The notes under the pieces are model-generated. The model was not told the DNA's origin, searched no databases, and saw only the letters and a list, made by a program, of their open reading frames with translations. DNA of 64,000 nt from Lycium barbarum. Taxonomy: Eukaryota > Streptophyta > Magnoliopsida > Solanales > Solanaceae. The position numbers and the translations under genes were made by a program. The stretch lies in NCBI RefSeq assembly GCF_019175385.1, contig NC_083340.1, forward strand, positions 23,820,336-23,884,335, given 5' to 3'. Shown here piece by piece: positions 59,801 through 64,000 of the stretch. Numbering within the stretch: position 1 is the stretch's first letter; each line of letters begins with the position of its first letter.

Positions 59801-61189
59801 CACTAATAAGTGGTCCACATCTTTGCCTGTATATTCTCACATGTAAGACCAGCTAAGATATATTATCTTCCTTTTCTTCAAATTTACAACTGGAAGGATG
59901 GCCCCTTGCCGTACGAACTAGATGAAAAGAAGGTACTCGGAGCTCTGGGAATCCGTACTGATAGATCATAGAATGCTCTAGTCTCTCTTCTTAATAACCT
60001 GTGGTAGGAGGATGTCACCAAAATACTGCACTTGCCCGTTGATTCCTTTTCCAAATATTTTAATACAATAATGTAATGTGCTTCTATGTGGACCATTTTA
60101 AAAATGTGTGTTGCTGGTGTCTCGACTAACATGGTGAGATCAACTTGTCATGTCTTAGTTCTCACAGGTTCATTATAGTCTAAAAGTTCTGAAATGTCAT
60201 TTCTCTCCCAAGTTTGTCTTCTCTTCTCAAGTACTTTCCTTTCCATTTTGCAATGACCCTTCTTTATAGATACACTATATCTGCATCCGCTTAACCACCT
60301 TGTTTCTAAGTGGAGATATTTTTAAACCTGCTATGATCTTGTGGTCATGTTCTACTAATATTACCTGCTCCATTAGCTGACTGTTTATCTTCGTCTTAAG
60401 ATACTGAATATCTCGCCTCTTGCAACATCCGAGTTTCTTACTTCTTTTGCTTATTGCTGTGGTGCTGTTGCTTTACCGTTTTAGAAATCTAACTCTTTAT
60501 TTGTCTGTTTTCATTTGAAAGGTTGAGTCAGGAATCTTGTGTGAACCTTGCAGTGGCACTGGATGGTTGCTTTGTGATTTTTGTAAAGGGCAGAAAACCA
60601 ATGTGAAATCTGAGACTAACAAAATTTTCCGTCGGTGTCCATCATGTAGAGCTGTAAGTGTTTTCTTTGTTATACTTATATAGTTGTTCCAGCGGTGATT
60701 AAGAAGAGAAATAATGAGAATGAGTTCTGCCAGAGTTGGAGGCTTTTTGTTTTCTGGAGCTGACTTAGAGGAGTAGTAATCATCTTGCATTACATTAACC
60801 ATGGATGATAATTACATTAACCTACCAACTAGAAAACTGATGCCGACTCTTAGAGATTAGATTATAACCACTAGAATATGTTAGAGAATCCCTAGCGTTA
60901 GATAATCGTTAAGTAATTTACCAAAAAAAAAAAAAAACGTTAAGTACATAATATTGAAATATTATGGGCCCAAATAGAGCATTCATCATATTGGATTCAT
61001 GTCATCGATCCCTATTAACTTGGGGTTGAGGCGCAGTTGTTGTATGCGTGTTGTTAAAGTTTAACAAGAATTCCAATTAAGAATTTCTTTGTGCTACCGC
61101 AGGTGGGGTACATATTGTGCTCAAAATGCAAAGTTTTCAAATGCGTAACCTTCCCAAATGATGAAGATGGTATGGTCCTCAGCTTTTGA
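56807..61189 (+). CDS. Small DnaJ-type cysteine-rich zinc-finger protein
   Basis: Three exons give 118 aa: 56807-56944, 60522-60653 and 61103-61189, GT-AG introns in phase 0. Residues 1-45 are basic and hydroxylated, with few acidic residues (MAVSMFIAANSTVKLN...), consistent with a plastid transit peptide. The body has four cysteine pairs: CEPCSGTG, CDFCKG, CPSC and CSKCKVFKC, of which the first two are the CxxCxGxG repeats of the DnaJ zinc-binding domain. There is no J domain. Plant proteins of this plan (BSD2-like and relatives) are plastid chaperone-like factors; this one is closer to an uncharacterised relative than to BSD2 in my reading, so no specific client is assigned. The end is either the TGA used here or, less likely, a further splice at GAT|GGTATG. 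Intron 1 (3.6 kb) carries a MITE with a nested SINE. It converges with MIOX. Confidence 0.8.
57004..57341. mobile_element. Foldback MITE split by a SINE
   Basis: The left arm (acacctgaactatcagttg ... cctacctgaattatca ... attaaaacacacct) and right arm (aggtgtgttttaat ... tgatagttcaggtagg ... cagttgatagtttgggtgt) are reverse complements over about 65-70 bp. The SINE at 57094-57232 sits near the centre. The target duplication could not be fixed. Confidence 0.7.
57094..57232 (+). mobile_element. tRNA-derived SINE with poly-A tail
   Basis: A-box TAGCTCAGTTGGTTTG, B-box TGTTCGAATCTCC, pyrimidine-rich body and a 3' poly-A run, flanked by a perfect 16-bp duplication acatgtagataaaggg (57078-57093 and 57233-57248). 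Family differs from the Au SINE at 34149, which has no poly-A. Confidence 0.85.
57640..58020 (-). mobile_element. Possible copia LTR remnant
   Basis: On the minus strand the segment starts TGTTAGAATATTAGCATAG, a common copia LTR start, and contains gtcccacaaggcaaatgcc. The other end and a target duplication were not found. Confidence 0.35.
58401..58417. repeat. Poly-C run
   Basis: Run of about 17 C within a C/T-rich stretch (58395-58500) in intron 1 of the zinc-finger gene. Confidence 0.8.
60990..61050 (+). mobile_element. Decayed retroelement tail
   Basis: The cttggggttgaggcgcagttgttg block is a common Solanaceae SINE/LINE 3' end. It lies in intron 2 of the zinc-finger gene, just before exon 3. 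A related block in reverse orientation occurs at about 61640-61730. Confidence 0.45.
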
Positions 61190-62371
61190 ATTTGCAAGTT
61201 CATCTCATTTGTATTTAGAATATTCATTCCGACCATTCATAGATAAATTTTATTGATTAGAGTTGCTTATATAAATTTAACTGATATTTGTATTCTAAGA
61301 TGATCAATATAAAGAGAAAAAGAAAGTTCTGAAGTTATGCAAATTCTTTGAGATTTCAGGCATTCTATAGATGTGTACACAAATGTTCAGTCTTCCAGAT
61401 CATTGCATAATTGTTTATTGATTAGCGATTCCAAGTTTCCAACTTGTGAGAATAACATTTCCGTGGTTTCTCATTCGGTGTTCAGTACCAGCTTTGGTAT
61501 TGATTAATCCGAATTCGCATCGGAAAGCCCCATTTGAAGTAATCGCTTCCTATCAAAGAAAATCACTTATTTTTCATGAAAACATTTTCCTTCATTCCAA
61601 ACACACACCCGTAGTGTTCAAACAATCCAGCTCCTCATGACACACATATACAATAATAACTATGCATCAATCTCAAACAAGTTAAGGTCGGCTATCTGTA
61701 TCCTCATTGATCATGCTGCCCAAAATTTTAATTCAACATTGGTGTTCAAAGCCAATCCCAACTGAAAGAGCAGTGTTGGTGAATGAGATTGAAGTAGCTT
61801 TGCTAGGGATGCATAAGGGGGGATTTGATGTTTATATTTCCAGGTTGCTTCATTCATTACATCAGCATTTTGCTGCCCATTTTGTTTATAAGTCTGTACG
61901 ACGAGTTTGAACAGCTAATGAGCAGCCAACGTCAAAGCTAGTTTAAAGAAAATGCCAAAAGCTAGTTTGAGCTGGTGATACAAATTTAATTTTACTTTCA
62001 AGCCAGTTAAGAATGTCTTGCTCTGATTTTGAGAACTGCTCTTTCTTTTGTTTCATAGTTCCTTCCAGCTATGATGATTTTATCTTGGATATCTTGCATG
62101 CTTACACATATTCACAGGATCATCACAATAACTAGAAGACTAAGCTATAATTTACTGAAGACAAATGCATTTTCGACAAAGGAACTTTTATTTATGAAAC
62201 AACTTTAGGAACATAGCCTGTCACGACTTTCATACAAGGCAACACAATACCCCAACTAAAACAAAAAGGAAAAACAACAACATGCACAAATAAAATCCCA
62301 TTGGCAGTTCCTGATCTTATTTGCTGTAGCCACAAGTAAATTGTTTCATAGACTGCCCTGATTGGAAGATT
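61190..62371. other. Convergent intergenic region between the zinc-finger gene and MIOX
   Basis: Contains the two 3' UTRs. At about 61640-61730 there is a reversed retroelement tail (caataataactatgcatcaa, gttaaggtcggctat). No additional gene is supported; short ORFs here lack family signatures. Confidence 0.5.
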
Positions 62372-64000
62372 TCACCACTTCAACTTGGCTGGAAAATACT
62401 GCAATCAAGATGCACGACATAATTAGTGAGAATTCATATAGTCGATTTCAACTTGCTTTGAGGCGTAATAATTGTTGTCATAAAGCAGATTGAAGAAAGT
62501 TATTTGATCTTACTCAACTAGTTGAAGAACCTTATTTGATCTTATTCACGGCATGTGAAAATTTACCTTCTCAATGAGGGACATGTAGTAAGGCTTCACT
62601 TTCTCCACATCAATCCTAACTTTGCTCTTGCTATACAGATCATATTTGCTGTCAATCAACCATCATAAAATATTCAGTCAAACCACATTCTCAACAGTCA
62701 ATAATAGAAAAAATACATCAAGAAAAATAAACCAGAACAGTCAGAACTACAACTCATCATTAGCAAAACAAAATCATACTTGAAGATATGAAGCCATTTC
62801 AGATTTTCATGATCCTCCTCATTCATCAAGTGTGTATAGGCCCCTGACTTGTGCAGAGCTACATAAAAAACCGGTTCAAGATTAGGCATAAAAATTTGAC
62901 AATTATATCCATAAAGTGATAAAACATTTTTCAAGAACGACAATGAAAATAAGAAGTTAATTATGCAATGCTTACGATAGAAGGAATGGTAGCGAATGAT
63001 GAACAATGCAGCAGATGGAAGAGTAGTTTTATTTTCCTTAGCCACCTGCATATAATTATACACATTATGTAAATCAGACATAATCTGCCATTTACTTTGA
63101 CTAAGTCTGAAAGCTTTTTTCCGGAAAAGAAAAATGTATACCAAGTAAATGTAGTCATCATGGCCCCAAGACATCACCACATTATCAAGCCCACATCCTT
63201 CAGCATAAACTCCATATTTTGTGTTGTAAGCTGAATTGTGGTAATCAGGATTTTCCTTCAATTGCTGCGGAATAGGCAATTGAGTAATAAGAAGAATGAA
63301 GCTTTAGGAGGAAATAAAACAAAACTCTAGAAGAAAATAGGGAAGAAAAACACCTCATGAAGAACAATTGATTCATCAAAAGCACAGCCAAGGGGAAATG
63401 TGTCACCTGTCATAAGTTATATAGTTAACAGATTAAATACGTATTTGAGAAATAAAAGGGTCATTTCGACAAATGTCCTTTTTGCCACTACTAATTAAAT
63501 TATGCCCTCATTTGTTCAGTAGGCTAAAGTTTGTCTGCAAAGATAAAAATACATCCAACTGCTGCTAAAGGCGAAGTCACGCCCCTAGGCTAACAGGAAT
63601 ATAATTAGGCCATACGGTACAAATACTCGAAATAAATGTGGAAAATATAATATATACTATTTGAGTTTGTACAATGAAATTCTTACCAACAACAGCCCAC
63701 TGTGGAAGCCCTCCAAAGCTAGGAAGCAGAAGAACTTTGCCAAGATCTACAACATTTAGGGCATGAATCAACAATATCATCATAACTTTAAATGCTTATT
63801 AGTAATTTTTATTAAAGATTAAAATCTTGTTTTTTTTTTCAACAAACCATGAATAAGGCCAGTCAAGTGCAACCAATCCTCATTAGGATAATCCTTCCTA
63901 ATGCCTTCAGCAGTTTGCAACAAATGCTCAATTTGGGGTTCATCCAAATCAGGATCACTGTCATCCACAACTTCATTCAAAAGTTCACAGCATTCCCATA
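62372..64000 (-). CDS. MIOX: myo-Inositol oxygenase, 3' part (continues past the window edge)
   Basis: Eight exons, 5' to 3': 63848-64000 (cut by the edge), 63687-63746, 63354-63406, 63142-63264, 62976-63045, 62780-62858, 62567-62648, 62372-62398; all GT-AG and phases fit. The enzyme oxidatively cleaves myo-inositol to D-glucuronate with O2 in the cytosol, feeding UDP-glucuronate and cell-wall sugars. Visible non-haem di-iron ligands by comparison with the animal enzyme: the His-Asp pair in GLIHDLGK, His in MSWGHDDY, His in RYHSFYP and Asp in NKYDLYSK. Substrate-region residues [17 protein letters not shown] are also present. The C-terminus YFPAKLKW is the usual plant MIOX end. The 5' exons and promoter lie outside. 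No disruption seen. Confidence 0.95.

Noticed and set aside
62698..63279. 193-codon ORF on the minus strand
   Set aside because: Read-through of several MIOX exons and their introns; the spliced MIOX model explains it.

Overview
This is nuclear DNA from a flowering plant, most likely a Solanaceae species. The genes have short exons, long AT-rich introns and GT-AG junctions. The repeats are ones I associate with Solanaceae: an Au-type SINE, RTE-LINE tails ending in GTT units, large Ty3/gypsy LTRs ending in GTGACA, Stowaway and Tourist MITEs, and hAT elements with 8-bp target duplications. I cannot name the species. There are no prokaryotic features and no CRISPR array.

Five host genes can be reconstructed. 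(1) 2744-6076 (+): a five-exon AIG2-like / gamma-glutamylcyclotransferase-fold protein, 154 aa. (2) 7354-7596 (-): a small secreted glycine-rich protein, 80 aa. (3) 19620-38642 (-): a complete 28-exon L-arabinokinase (ARA1), 990 aa, with every exon joining in frame. (4) 56807-61189 (+): a three-exon small protein with a DnaJ-type cysteine-rich zinc-finger region, 118 aa. (5) 62372 to the window edge (-): the 3' part of myo-inositol oxygenase (MIOX). ARA1 and MIOX both serve sugar routes feeding UDP-sugar and cell-wall precursors (L-arabinose salvage; inositol to glucuronate). About 24 kb of repeats and the zinc-finger gene lie between them, so shared regulation cannot be claimed.

The rest is mostly transposable elements, several nested. 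Between genes 2 and 3 a dead Ty1/copia element (8218-18717, TSD agaaa) has a 5.5-kb gypsy solo LTR (8699-14218, TSD ccaac) in its 3' LTR, and that solo LTR contains a hAT transposon (10880-13027, TSD cctacggc). ARA1 introns carry two hAT MITEs, a 2.5-kb gypsy solo LTR, a TRIM-like element with two LTRs, an Au SINE and a Stowaway MITE. Upstream of ARA1 come a copia gag/LTR fragment, a Stowaway MITE and a broken RTE LINE (42398-45394) split by an 814-bp LTR-like insertion.

The most notable object is at 45430-54175: a young gypsy-type element with two near-identical 3.2-kb LTRs, TSD caatt, PBS and PPT, and only a gag ORF between them (TR-GAG architecture). Its 3' internal region holds a roughly 100-bp segment that strongly resembles the 3' two thirds of plant 5S rRNA, including the A-box and C-box regions of the internal RNA polymerase III promoter.
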